Origin: Rahnella inusitata_A
GTDB lineage: Bacteria; Pseudomonadota; Gammaproteobacteria; Enterobacterales; Enterobacteriaceae
DNA: 64,000 bases
Reading direction: 5' to 3'
Assembly: GCF_965118895.1 (NCBI RefSeq)
Contig: NZ_CBCPJJ010000028.1
Span: 1-64,000 of the forward strand
Shown here: positions 15,948 to 23,632 of the stretch, one piece after another
Layout: every line of letters starts with the position of its first letter
How positions within the stretch are numbered: position 1 is the stretch's first letter
Made by a program: the position numbers and the translations under genes
The notes under the pieces: generated by a model
Seen by the model: the letters and a program-made list of their open reading frames with translations, nothing else
What the model was told of the DNA's origin: nothing
Database searches by the model: none

Positions 15948-16181
15948 ATACTGAGTGCGCACACTGTATTGCGAGGTTCTGTCACGTATCTGGAGAGGCC
16001 AGGAGCAGAAAAAAATGGCCATTACGCCTTGCAGTATAGCAATGAGCTTTTGGCCTAGATGCAATGATTGTGAAGTTGAAGCTATCATGGCGTTTTAGAC
16101 CCACTTGTTGGGCTAACTGTTAACTGCCCGCTCTGTTATACCCGCCGTGAAATATTTGACGGTGTTTAGTAACCGATACCC
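15948..16181. other. intergenic after the acetyltransferase
   Basis: Nothing supportable is seen before the iterons begin at about 16182. Confidence 0.4.
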
Positions 16182-16313
16182 TCCCACTCACACACACCTC
16201 CGATGAAATGGTCTGTGGTATGTCTAAACTGGTAACTTCCCACTCTGACACACCCACCTTTAAATACTTTAGTCATAATGAAACTAGCAACTGCCCATTC
16301 GGACATGCCCACA
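16182..16313. repeat. iteron array, left part
   Basis: Degenerate inverted iterons (CCCACTCACACACACC near 16183; CCCACTCTGACACACCC at 16239-16255; a weaker one near 16300). This is the left remnant of the array at 17231-17663, separated from it by the Tn3-type insertion. Confidence 0.75.
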
Positions 16314-16318
16314 TCTAA

Positions 16319-17230
16319 GGGGTTAGAGGTCCTATGGGGCGAAAACCTACGCTAAGTTCATCATGGGCGGGTGAAACGTTTAAGCCTGCTGGCGAACCAT
16401 TGTGGCTCAATTCCTTGATCTGATTCGTTGGCAAATTCAGGGAAGTTTTGCCAGAAGTTCGTTATAGCATCTGCAATTTCGACAAACTGCGCTTCACTTA
16501 CCTTCAGTTCATCCGGTCGTGGGCCTATGCGCCCTCTTAGTTTTGGATTTGCTGATGGGTAATACTCGGGGTATTTGCTCACCAGGTCCCTATGAGAGCG
16601 TCCTTTCCCATGCTTATAAACATTTACCAGCAACTGGCAAGCGTCCAGCTTTACATAGAATGGTTTAGCCTTGATTTTTACCCCTGCCCATTCCAGCAAA
16701 TCAATCAGCAGCGGAAACTCTACATTCCAGATCAAACCGTCTATCGCAGCCGGTTGCCAGTTCCGAAACTCTATGACCATCTTCTCACGCAAGGCTTTAT
16801 CAAACTGATGGAACATACCAGCGGTCAAGGCCAAGGTGATGGTGTTATGCATCTCATGTAGGGCTTGGTAATGTGAGATGCCTTCATTAAATGCAGCTTC
16901 CGCTGAATCAGCCGGGTCATCCCGCTCGGGGTCAAAATACTGGCCCAACATTTCATAGTGTGCCTGCACCGCCTCGTCAGCCTCACGCGAGATGTCATGA
17001 AATTGAGAGAGTAGCCGCTTGCGTGCCTGTAAGACATAGAACTTGTGAGGCTCAAGAATTGTGCGGCTATCAAATTTATCAAACCAGAATGTATACCCCA
17101 TGATGATTTCCCTATGAAATCAATATTCTTTAGGCCAGTACAATACACAACATAAGCCTATCTGGGGCAGAGTATTGGCGAGGCCGACTAACGCTAGCGT
17201 AGGCTTTCGCCCCATAGGACCTCAAACCCC
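16319..17230. mobile_element. 912-bp Tn3-family miniature element with one passenger gene
   Basis: The element is bounded by 38-bp inverted repeats (16319-16356 and 17193-17230), nearly identical. They begin GGGGTT and end ACGCTAAG on the left, the classical Tn3-family layout (compare GGGGTCTGA...ACGTTAAG of Tn3). Directly outside is a perfect 5-bp target duplication, TCTAA (16314-16318 and 17231-17235). No transposase or resolvase is present, so it resembles the Tn3-derived miniature elements (TIMEs) mobilised in trans, here with a 246-aa gene. It interrupts an iteron unit. Confidence 0.9.
16361..17101 (-). CDS. passenger gene of the miniature element, 246 aa, unknown
   Basis: No recognised family and no transposase signature. 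The protein is soluble, mostly helical and rich in Trp, Phe and Tyr (MGYTFWFDKFDSRTILEPHK at the start). The middle segment PLLIDLLEWAGVKIKAKPFY is followed by KLDACQLLVNVYKHGKGRSH, a pattern that suggests an abortive-infection-type or hypothetical alpha-helical domain, though I cannot prove it. It nearly fills the element: the stop is 5 bases from one inverted repeat and the start about 90 bases from the other. Confidence 0.75.
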   Translation of the reverse strand: MGYTFWFDKFDSRTILEPHKFYVLQARKRLLSQFHDISREADEAVQAHYEMLGQYFDPERDDPADSAEAAFNEGISHYQALHEMHNTITLALTAGMFHQFDKALREKMVIEFRNWQPAAIDGLIWNVEFPLLIDLLEWAGVKIKAKPFYVKLDACQLLVNVYKHGKGRSHRDLVSKYPEYYPSANPKLRGRIGPRPDELKVSEAQFVEIADAITNFWQNFPEFANESDQGIEPQWFASRLKRFTRP

Positions 17231-17663
17231 TCTAAGTATCTTGTGGTGTGTCGAAGTAGGCAGATTCCCATTCTGACACACCCATCTTTAAGTATTTTGT
17301 GGTGTACCGAATCAGGTAATTTCCCACTCTGGCACACCCATTCCACAATATGGCGTGGTGTGTCGAAGCAGGTAACTTCCCACTCTGACACACCCATTCC
17401 ACAATATGGCGTGGTGTGTCGAAGCAGGTAACTTCCCACTCTGACACACCCATTCCACAATATGCCGTGTTGTGTCGAAGCAGGTAACTTCCCACTCAGA
17501 CACGCCCATTCCACAATATGCCGTGGTGTGTCGAAGCAGGTAACTTCCCACTCAGACACGCCCATTCCACAATATGCCGTGGTGTGTCTAAGTGGGTATC
17601 CTCCCACTCTGACACACCTCTCTCTTAGTATTCTGTGGTGTGTCGTAATCGGTAACTTCAAAA
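17231..17663. repeat. array of inverted iteron pairs
   Basis: About seven and a half units of roughly 56 bp. Each contains a forward iteron (GGTGTGTCGAAGCAGG) and an inverted one (CCCACTCTGACACACC) about 8 bases apart, joined by spacers such as ATTCCACAATATGG. The iteron is the same as in the origin at 14012-14112. The arrangement is typical of an incompatibility or copy-control locus that titrates the initiator. Open frames in this stretch are artefacts of the repeat. Confidence 0.9.
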
Positions 17664-18961
17664 TCAACCATACTCTAATCCGAAACGTTCGATAAAACAG
17701 ATAGGTATCTTTCTGGTCGGATACTTTCTACAAATAGCATCTGAAGGCAATAAGTATCCTACTTGCCTACTGCCAACATGGTGGGTCGTAACAGGCAATC
17801 TCCCACTCTGACACACTCTCTTTATGTAAGAGGCAAGGTGTAGTTCCTGACTTTATGCACTTTACCTTGGCTGTAAGCTGCTGTGACTGGGGCAAGCAGC
17901 TCCGCACCTAGTACATACACTAAAACCTTAAAGTAAGTTCGGTGTGTCGAAATGGGAGGTTTCCCACTTTGCCCCACCTTTATTAGCGAGTGGGTCACAA
18001 CGGGGAAGGGTTGTTGTTGGAAGACTAATGCTCTCCCATACTAAATGTGCCTGACTCGTTTCCAATACTGACACACTGAGGTAGTTTATCTTATGGGTGT
18101 GTCAGAACCGGCAACTTCCCAATCTGACACACTGTATTAGACTTACCCGGACATGTTGCACCGGTCGATATTGATACCACGTAGAGAACGCCTTACCGTA
18201 CCCTCTCTGACATACCGTCTACTGCTTCTGTGATCACACTCAATTTCAACAAAATACATCCGCAACGTTCTTCGGGCATTTTTATGGTGTGTGGAAATGG
18301 GGAAAGTTTGAACTCATGGGAAAACGAACGGATGCGTCTGTGACGCATAAAGGCGCAGAACAATAGCAACAGTAGGGTGCAAGGCGTTAATCGCGCCGTA
18401 GCCCGCCACAGGCGGTGCAATACCTCATATTGCATCATCACCATCCCGCCCTGCTAAGCCTACGGGCTCGCTGCTTTCATCTTATGGTTAGTTAGCCAGT
18501 ACGCAGTGGCTGAGCGTAGCGAAGCGTATCTGCGCCTTAGTGGTGCTTGCACCACTTAGGTGGCGTTACTATGTTTATCTGCCTGCCATATATGGCAGGT
18601 GCTACCTTTTTCATTTTGCCTATCATCTGTATTTCTGGAATAGGATTGTGCCCGTAGCGTAGCTAGGGTGGTGCTCCAGGCATACCCGGAGGGTTGCCAG
18701 AAGTAATCCCTTTTTAAAGGGCTTGTTAAGTTCAGAAACTACGTTCGAATTTAATTGAATTATCAAAAGGAGTTCGAAGCTAACTGTGTAATTAAAATAC
18801 AGTTTGACGGCGAAAGCGGATAACGAATAAACCATCAGGGCATTAGGGGCCAAAAGTTGAAATGATCTAATTAGAAAATGGTTGCTTTGGGGCCGAAGTG
18901 GTTAGGGAATGCAGCACTAAAACCGCCTAGCGGCGGTGATATACACATTACGAACTGTGGG
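17664..18961. other. non-coding, degenerate iterons and origin-like structure
   Basis: About 1.3 kb without a convincing gene. Degenerate iterons lie near 17800, 17942-17980, 18060, 18092-18131 and 18283. A long CTTG-loop hairpin (11-bp arms, one mismatch) is at 18535-18560. The stretch lies downstream of the IncFII-type repA gene (minus strand), where the origin of such replicons is normally found. Confidence 0.6.
18535..18560. repeat. long CTTG-loop hairpin
   Basis: AGTGGTG-CTTG-CACCACT is perfect; the arms extend to about 11 bp with one mismatch. It uses the same G(CTTG)C loop as the hairpins at 13749-13852 and the leading-region repeat. Confidence 0.65.
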
Positions 18962-20038
18962 TTAGTGTTGGCCGGCGCGTTCGAGTAGAAGGCTATAGTA
19001 ACGTTCCTCATCGTCCTGGCGGAGAGACGGGAATTCCCTATCTACATCACTTTGGATCCTCTTAGTCAAAAACGTTGGTGATGACCCACAGGACTCCCAT
19101 TTAAACCAACGGTATTTGGCACTTCTCTGACGAAGAGGGACAACGACTGATTTTTGCTCAATTGCCCCTGACAGCGCACCAATGATTTCTTGTTTTTCGT
19201 TTTGCAGTTCAGGACTGGTGATTTGCCATTTAACTTTTTTCAACAATTTTTTGAGAGCGTGTTTCTTCTCAATACTTAAATTCAGCCGTTCCAAACGTAA
19301 AAGATGACGCTCATTACGTTGCTTAAGTGTCTGGGAAAGCCCATTTTTCCTTGCCCATTGCCGGAATCGATTTAAAGAACTGCGAAGTTCATCAATGTTA
19401 ATACCCTTGGAGGTGAAAAAATCTGTAGTTAAGAAAATTCGAACTGCTTTGTATTGCCCCTTATCTGAGTCCCAGTCGCGATCGACGTATAATTGTTTTA
19501 ACTCTTCTGTTACTCGTAGTGCGTGGAGTGCGACATCATAAGCAAGACGACCATTTTCATATTTATGAAGCACACCCATTTGGCGGGCGATCTCTTCGAA
19601 GGGCACCATAACTTCAAACGGGTATTCGCTCTCCGGGTTAAAATCACAATTCGCGGCAAGCACAAAATGCAGTGCAGTTAATGCCTCACGACTTTCCGAC
19701 CTGACACTTATGCGCATCGGTTTGGGTTTAAAATCAGGGTCAAATTGGCGAGTAAAGGGGGTGTATCCTCTTTGCCTGAGTAAGATTAGCGCGGCGTTCC
19801 TGTTCCAATCATGGGTAGTGATGCAACCGAACAATTTCGAGGCCATACCTTTTGGCGCCGAAACATTACACAACGGTTGGTTACGACGGTGAATTTTAGA
19901 TTTCCCTTTACGCAGCGAGTTTGACTCACCACGTCGCGAGGAACGGTAAAGAACCGTTTCGGGAAGATTGCAATGATACAAATTTGTATCATTATGATTT
20001 ACTTGAAGTTTCACGCGTAAACCTACTATCCGATCCAT
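18962..20038 (-). CDS. repA: IncFII-type RepA replication initiator
   Basis: A second initiator, up to 358 residues. The order of blocks matches the IncFII RepA family (R1 type): an ALTALHFVLAANCDF segment, a VPFEEIARQMGVLHKYENG winged helix, VTEELKQLYVDRDWDSDKGQ, VRIFLTTDFF, then RQWARKNGL and a Lys/Arg-rich C-terminus. I kept the first ATG (20038) because the family N-terminal block (LCNVSAPKGMASKLFGC against FCEKPMEKAVGF) lies upstream of the next Met. No clear ribosome site precedes it, consistent with translation control by an antisense RNA. A perfect 20-bp TGATAC palindrome lies inside codons 15-22. Confidence 0.8.
   Translation of the reverse strand: MDRIVGLRVKLQVNHNDTNLYHCNLPETVLYRSSRRGESNSLRKGKSKIHRRNQPLCNVSAPKGMASKLFGCITTHDWNRNAALILLRQRGYTPFTRQFDPDFKPKPMRISVRSESREALTALHFVLAANCDFNPESEYPFEVMVPFEEIARQMGVLHKYENGRLAYDVALHALRVTEELKQLYVDRDWDSDKGQYKAVRIFLTTDFFTSKGINIDELRSSLNRFRQWARKNGLSQTLKQRNERHLLRLERLNLSIEKKHALKKLLKKVKWQITSPELQNEKQEIIGALSGAIEQKSVVVPLRQRSAKYRWFKWESCGSSPTFLTKRIQSDVDREFPSLRQDDEERYYSLLLERAGQH
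19973..19992. promoter_or_regulatory. TGATAC-N6-GTATCA operator inside the 5' end of repA
   Basis: ATGATACAAATTTGTATCAT, a perfect 20-bp palindrome, lies just after the repA start codon. It is the best-conserved member of the family and could act as a downstream operator. Confidence 0.8.
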
Positions 20039-20097
20039 GAATCGAAAGCAGCGCCGAGGGCTTTATTTTGACCAATATTTTGCTATACTGACCCTGT

Positions 20098-20222
20098 AAA
20101 CCACAATGTTGCTTTGTTTGGCGACGAGGACAACGTTGATGGTGCTAAGGTTAGTATGCGGTCGGTGTTCGGCACTGCCGCCTTATTTAGACCCCGGTTA
20201 TCGCAAGATAACCGGGGTTTTT
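20098..20222 (+). ncRNA. probable antisense copy-control RNA of repA
   Basis: A plus-strand promoter-like pair (TTTATT, 16-bp spacer, TATACT at about 20084-20089) precedes a roughly 125-base transcript. It would be antisense to the repA leader and ends at a strong terminator (20191-20223). The transcript contains a stem-loop around GGTCGGTGTTCGGCACTGCC and a TTTGGCGAC segment. The latter is complementary to GTCGCCAAA in the repA leader and resembles the CGCCAAA region found again just before GGTATG in repA. This matches the layout of IncFII/IncL-type inc RNA. Confidence 0.65.
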
Positions 20223-20223
20223 T
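20191..20223 (+). terminator. terminator of the antisense RNA
   Basis: ACCCCGGTTATC-gcaa-GATAACCGGGGT followed by TTTTTT: a 12-bp perfect stem and U-run. Confidence 0.92.
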
Positions 20224-20505
20224 CTATTTATCCTTTACAACTTTTACTTCAGCACAGAGAAGCCTGTCATAGCCGGGGAATCTACTATCCAAAAAGCGGA
20301 TAACCGACCCTCTCGAACTAAAGCAACGAACCTTTCGTTTTTCTTGCTGAGTATGCGTTGTAACCAACTGCGCAACATCGCCGCAGCGGGTTAAAAATTC
20401 CAGGGTGTAAGGCCGGTTAGAATCTGTATCAAATGCTATCTGGATACCAGATAGGAAGTTCTCGCTCGCCAGCTTTACAGCTGTGTCAAGTCTCCAATCG
20501 TACAT
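20224..20505 (-). CDS. small protein upstream of repA, 93 aa
   Basis: It starts MYDWRLDTAVKLASENFLSG and ends in a basic segment (RLLCAEVKVVKDK). The pattern (VAQLVTTH, then RKVRCFSSRGSVIRFLDSRF) recalls small plasmid partition- or replication-associated proteins, but I cannot name the family with confidence. It lies upstream of repA in the same direction, the position of copy-control genes in IncFII plasmids, and stops at the terminator of the antisense RNA. Confidence 0.6.
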   Translation of the reverse strand: MYDWRLDTAVKLASENFLSGIQIAFDTDSNRPYTLEFLTRCGDVAQLVTTHTQQEKRKVRCFSSRGSVIRFLDSRFPGYDRLLCAEVKVVKDK

Positions 20506-20611
20506 AAACCAGTCCCTTACATTTCAAAACGTTTTTCAGAATACTATATTAATATTACATAGGGTAGCAGTTGGATTAAAAAGTGGTAAAATTTAGATCC
20601 AGGCAGAAAGG

Positions 20612-20971
20612 ATGATCATCGTGAAAGACAAGTTGGAAGGGGTGAGGGGGTACAAGCAGATCTCCTTGAAAAGATTTAGTAGAACTATATCGCACAACCT
20701 GAAGCTGTTGGCTCTTTCCCGTGGCCGGAACCTCTATGAGTTGCATGATCAGATTGTTGGTGAATTTGTGTGTAGCGAAGCTAACTTGATCAAACCCATA
20801 GTAAATGAGACGTATTCTTACAACGTTTTCATAGGGCCAGAGGCTCAGGAACTTGCGGCAAGTTTGTCAATGAAGCTAAAAGTCACTGAATCAGAGATTA
20901 TCTATTCAGCTTTAGTCTCCTTTGCCGATAAATTACTGCTGAATCACTCTTTAGCAGCACTAAAAAAGTGA
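20612..20971 (+). CDS. tandem ribbon-helix-helix protein, TraY-like (1)
   Basis: Up to 119 residues with two similar strand-helix-helix segments: YKQISLKRFSRTISHNLKLL with the following helix (about 15-58), and YSYNVFIGPEAQELAASLSM with the following helix (about 68-113). Tandem RHH in one chain is the hallmark of F TraY, which binds oriT and activates the transfer promoter. AGAAAGG directly touches the ATG at 20612, so the GTG at 20621 is the more likely start. It is first of two such genes ahead of the transfer operon. Confidence 0.6.
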   Translation: MIIVKDKLEGVRGYKQISLKRFSRTISHNLKLLALSRGRNLYELHDQIVGEFVCSEANLIKPIVNETYSYNVFIGPEAQELAASLSMKLKVTESEIIYSALVSFADKLLLNHSLAALKK

Positions 20972-21048
20972 AATTAGCTAAGAGTCTTATTGTGAATCCG
21001 AGTGTTTCACTATAGAACCATCACAACAACTATAAATGGGTTAGCGGA

Positions 21049-21387
21049 ATGTCAAAGAATCCATCCAAGAATCCTTCAGATTGGAAATTCAAGCGGTTTA
21101 GGATTGAGCCTGAACTAATATCTCAGATCGAGAATCTGGCCAATGTCCGGGGTGAACAAAAAGGAGATATTATTGCCGAAACTATGGAGTGGTTTATCAA
21201 AAATCGCTCTGATGGTACGATCTCTCCACGTTACTTTGCGAGCCCTAATGAAGCACCTTACACGGGCATTTGGGTTACCCCAGATACCGCAAAAAAAATT
21301 GATAGCATGGCGCAGACAGATAGCCAAAACTCTAACAGAGTTATTTACACAGCTATCGCAAGGTACATCGACAAAGACAAAACCTGA
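21049..21387 (+). CDS. tandem ribbon-helix-helix protein, TraY-like (2)
   Basis: A 112-residue protein with two repeats: FKRFRIEPELISQIENLANV plus helix (about 14-52) and YTGIWVTPDTAKKIDSMAQT plus helix (about 71-110). Each fits an RHH unit, a strand with alternating residues followed by two helices. It is divergent in sequence from the 20612 gene but has the same architecture. It is followed by a strong terminator. As the last gene before the transfer promoter it is a good candidate activator or oriT-binding factor. Confidence 0.65.
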   Translation: MSKNPSKNPSDWKFKRFRIEPELISQIENLANVRGEQKGDIIAETMEWFIKNRSDGTISPRYFASPNEAPYTGIWVTPDTAKKIDSMAQTDSQNSNRVIYTAIARYIDKDKT

Positions 21388-21392
21388 TTTTA

Positions 21393-21417
21393 ACCGCTCA
21401 AACGAGCGGTTTTTTTT
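21393..21417 (+). terminator. rho-independent terminator
   Basis: ACCGCTC-aaac-GAGCGGT followed by seven T, directly after the second RHH gene. Confidence 0.92.
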
Positions 21418-21430
21418 CGTACTTTCCTGT

Positions 21431-21499
21431 AACCGAAGAAACGGAAGGGATCCTTCCCTAACGTTTCTTCGGTTGGACAAGCCACCGGCGCGTCAGCAT
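21431..21499 (+). repeat. structured element, copy 2
   Basis: A long perfect-armed hairpin (AACCGAAGAAACG and its complement, with inner GAAGG/CCTTC pairing, 21431-21474) is followed by GGACAAGCCACCGGCGCGTC and AGCAT. The tail matches the 7356-7425 copy at all but one of 29 bases, while the hairpin sequence is different. Confidence 0.65.
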
Positions 21500-21855
21500 T
21501 TCCTGAGTTATGCCAAACTGAAATCTTTTTGCCGTATTTCGTGCTTAACGAGATCAGGGGCGTTACTGATTTAGCTCTTCAAAAATTGACAACGCTGGAC
21601 AATTCAGTTTTGAATTTCGAACTCTACATCTAAATAGCCTAGGTAAGTTAGTTACGATCGCTTTGATGATTAGTGACCCTCATTCAAATTAACCGCCTTC
21701 TCTGTTTACTTTCGATATTTCCTGCTAAGACCATCCCTGAGTAATCAAGCCGAATAAATGTCGCGTTTAAAATTCATTAAGTCATTGTTTGTTAGGTATT
21801 TATTGAAAAGCCATCGTGTTTCCAACTAAGAAATTAATTTTTATCTAACCATTTA
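21500..21855. other. intergenic before the transfer promoter
   Basis: About 350 AT-rich bases with no gene seen. No recognisable oriT hairpin was found here. Confidence 0.45.
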
Positions 21856-21909
21856 TTGATTGATTTCAAATTCCGTTTATAATCCCTTCATGATACAAGT
21901 TTGTATCAT
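21856..21909 (+). promoter_or_regulatory. transfer operon promoter with TGATAC operator
   Basis: TTGATT (21856-21861), a 16-bp spacer and TATAAT (21878-21883) form a good sigma-70 promoter. The operator ATGATACAAGTTTGTATCAT (21890-21909) covers the expected start site, implying repression of the whole transfer operon. Confidence 0.8.
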
Positions 21910-21929
21910 GATAAAGAGATAATCAGCCG

Positions 21930-22295
21930 ATGAAGATTAACAAGATTATGGCTTCGCTGATCGCAGTCATGGGGTCACAACTGTGTGCTCAGATTGCCCT
22001 GGCTGACCAGATTATTCAAAAACCATACGGTGCCTTTTATATCGTCAATGACCATGACGCGGAGCAAATTTTCGACCGCAATAATTTTGGCTTTTTTGTG
22101 ATCCCTCCATCGGTTGATACACGTCCTGTTATCAAGCCGATGCGTAAGACCAAAAAACATAATGTTAAGAAACTGGCATCGAAGAAAACAGAACAATGTC
22201 CGCCTACAAATTGTCCTGTTAAACCACTTAAGCCCGTTACGACTGTAGAACCTGCCGAATCAATATTTTTAAGACTGGAGAGTATGAAAAAATGA
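21930..22295 (+). CDS. exported protein, first gene of the transfer operon, 121 aa
   Basis: A Sec signal peptide (cleavage after about residue 25, QIALA-DQII) is followed by a basic mature part with Lys-rich segments (KPMRKTKKHNVKKLASKK) and a Cys-Pro pair (CPPTNCPVK). I do not recognise the family. Its stop overlaps the start of the dsbC-like gene by 4 bp. Position and coupling imply a role in mating-channel or pilus assembly in the periplasm, possibly as a substrate of the neighbouring disulfide isomerase. Confidence 0.7.
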   Translation: MKINKIMASLIAVMGSQLCAQIALADQIIQKPYGAFYIVNDHDAEQIFDRNNFGFFVIPPSVDTRPVIKPMRKTKKHNVKKLASKKTEQCPPTNCPVKPLKPVTTVEPAESIFLRLESMKK

Positions 22296-23203
22296 CTTTT
22301 AACAAGTGCCTTATCGCCGCAGCAATTGCCTTCGGCCTGACAGTAAATCTTGCGCATGCGCAAAATGACATCCCAAAAACTGATGTGTCAGCAAAGACAG
22401 AATCTGCTAAAGCGGTCGGCATTAATAAAGAACCTTTATCTAGTTCAGTTGATTTGAAAAAAGCGCAGGACCAACTGGCCACATCATTCAATGGCATGAG
22501 TGTTACCGGCTTTCATGAATCGCCAATTCCAGGTGTTTATGAAGTTAAAACAGGCGGGAATATTATCTATTTCCATCCTGGTGAAGACGGTAAGAAGGGT
22601 GTGTTGTTGTTTGGGGAGATGTACGACTCAACCGGCACAAATCTGACAGAACTCAGCAAAATGGGCAGTCTAAGTGACACGTTGAAATCAGTTCCTTTGG
22701 ATACTGCTATCACTATCGGTCCTAAAAACGCTCCAATTTTTTATGAGTTTACCGATCCTGACTGCCCGTACTGCCATGCATATGACCAATGGATTAAAGA
22801 GTATTCAAAGACACACCCCGTCCAGCGAAAGCTGATTTTCATGGTAAATCCTGGGCACCCTCTGGCACGCGCCAAAATCGAGCACGTAATTTGTTCTAAA
22901 GATAAAGATGAAGCCGTGCGCTACGTCTATTCAGAAGAGCTCCCACACAACCCGGACAGTGCAGATGCCATGCAAATGGCTAAGCAGAAAGCACTAAAGA
23001 CTTGTAAGGAAGCAGACCAGGTAATCGCAGAGCACGACAAAGTGCTGAAGGCTGTCGGCGTCAATGGTACTCCGTCATTCCTTTTCAATGTTGATACAAA
23101 ACCTAATCTTATCGTTGGATTCAATCAGCAAAAGATTGCTGACGCCATCACCGAGCTGGAAAAACCCGCAGTAACAAAAGTCGATAAATCATCAACCAAA
23201 TAA
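22292..23203 (+). CDS. dsbC: DsbC-like thiol:disulfide isomerase
   Basis: A 303-residue periplasmic protein. The signal peptide ends AHA-QN (about residue 23), and an N-terminal dimerisation-like domain follows (FHESPIPGVYEVKTGGNIIY). The thioredoxin fold has the active site CPYC at 158-161 and the cis-Pro loop VNGTPSFLF. It probably shuffles disulfides in the Cys-rich TraN, TraU and TraV-type proteins encoded downstream; a dsbC gene in this position is known from SXT/R391-type transfer regions. The palindrome TTGCGCATGCGCAA lies exactly at the signal cleavage codons. Confidence 0.88.
   Translation: MTFNKCLIAAAIAFGLTVNLAHAQNDIPKTDVSAKTESAKAVGINKEPLSSSVDLKKAQDQLATSFNGMSVTGFHESPIPGVYEVKTGGNIIYFHPGEDGKKGVLLFGEMYDSTGTNLTELSKMGSLSDTLKSVPLDTAITIGPKNAPIFYEFTDPDCPYCHAYDQWIKEYSKTHPVQRKLIFMVNPGHPLARAKIEHVICSKDKDEAVRYVYSEELPHNPDSADAMQMAKQKALKTCKEADQVIAEHDKVLKAVGVNGTPSFLFNVDTKPNLIVGFNQQKIADAITELEKPAVTKVDKSSTK
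22350..22363. repeat. TTGCGCATGCGCAA palindrome, site 5 (dsbC signal peptide)
   Basis: Exact palindrome, read in frame as A-H-A-Q at the signal peptidase site. Confidence 0.85.
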
Positions 23204-23218
23204 ATCATGGAGTCTTAT

Positions 23219-23620
23219 ATGCACACAGCTTGCAAAACTAACTTTGCTGCCATTTCTGCCTTAACAGGCGCAGTAGAGAACGATTCAATTTGGGCAAAAG
23301 TACGCTCCGAAATGTTCAACAACTCTTTAGCCCGAAAATTAACAGTGGGGTTTGGAACGTTGTCCGCCTTGGCGATGAGTCAAGCCGCTGTAGCATTTGC
23401 CGCCCCTTCCACTGGGAGCTTTGCTTACAACATCTATGACATCGCTATCAATAAAGTCGCAAACGGACCAATCGGTTTCGTTGGCGGCGGCTGGTTGATT
23501 GCAATGGCCGCAACGAAAATGAATGAAGGATGGGTGCGAGCTCTTCCTTATGCCATCGGTGGTTCATGCCTGATCAAGATTGAAGAACTTACATCTTCAT
23601 TGGGCGCAATTCTTAATTAA
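23219..23620 (+). CDS. traA: TraA-type pilin precursor
   Basis: A 133-residue precursor. A long basic N-terminal leader and hydrophobic stretch end near AVAFA-APST. The mature subunit of about 70 residues has two hydrophobic segments joined by a short polar loop (WLIAMAATKMNEGWVRALPY), as in F-type pilins. The start at 23219 was chosen because GGAG lies 6 bases upstream, inside the ATGGAG that begins the longer frame. It comes directly before traL, the standard order. Confidence 0.75.
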   Translation: MHTACKTNFAAISALTGAVENDSIWAKVRSEMFNNSLARKLTVGFGTLSALAMSQAAVAFAAPSTGSFAYNIYDIAINKVANGPIGFVGGGWLIAMAATKMNEGWVRALPYAIGGSCLIKIEELTSSLGAILN

Positions 23621-23632
23621 TAGGGGGACAGG

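Noticed and set aside
17231..17663. Possible CRISPR array because of regular repeats of about 56 bp
   Set aside because: The spacers are also repeated and the units contain inverted iterons identical to those at the rep origin; no cas gene is present.
17194..17695. Several overlapping open frames of 60-157 codons on both strands
   Set aside because: They only translate the iteron units; the protein repeats (SEWEVTCFDTPRHIVEW and similar) mirror the DNA repeat and have no start signals.
18193..18853. Two minus-strand frames (83 and 76 codons) downstream of repA
   Set aside because: They cover degenerate iterons and origin-like hairpins and lack protein-like features.
21500..21855. oriT next to the transfer promoter
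   Set aside because: No nic-like sequence or typical inverted-repeat cluster was found, and no relaxase gene is nearby; the leading-region orientation suggests oriT lies left of the window.
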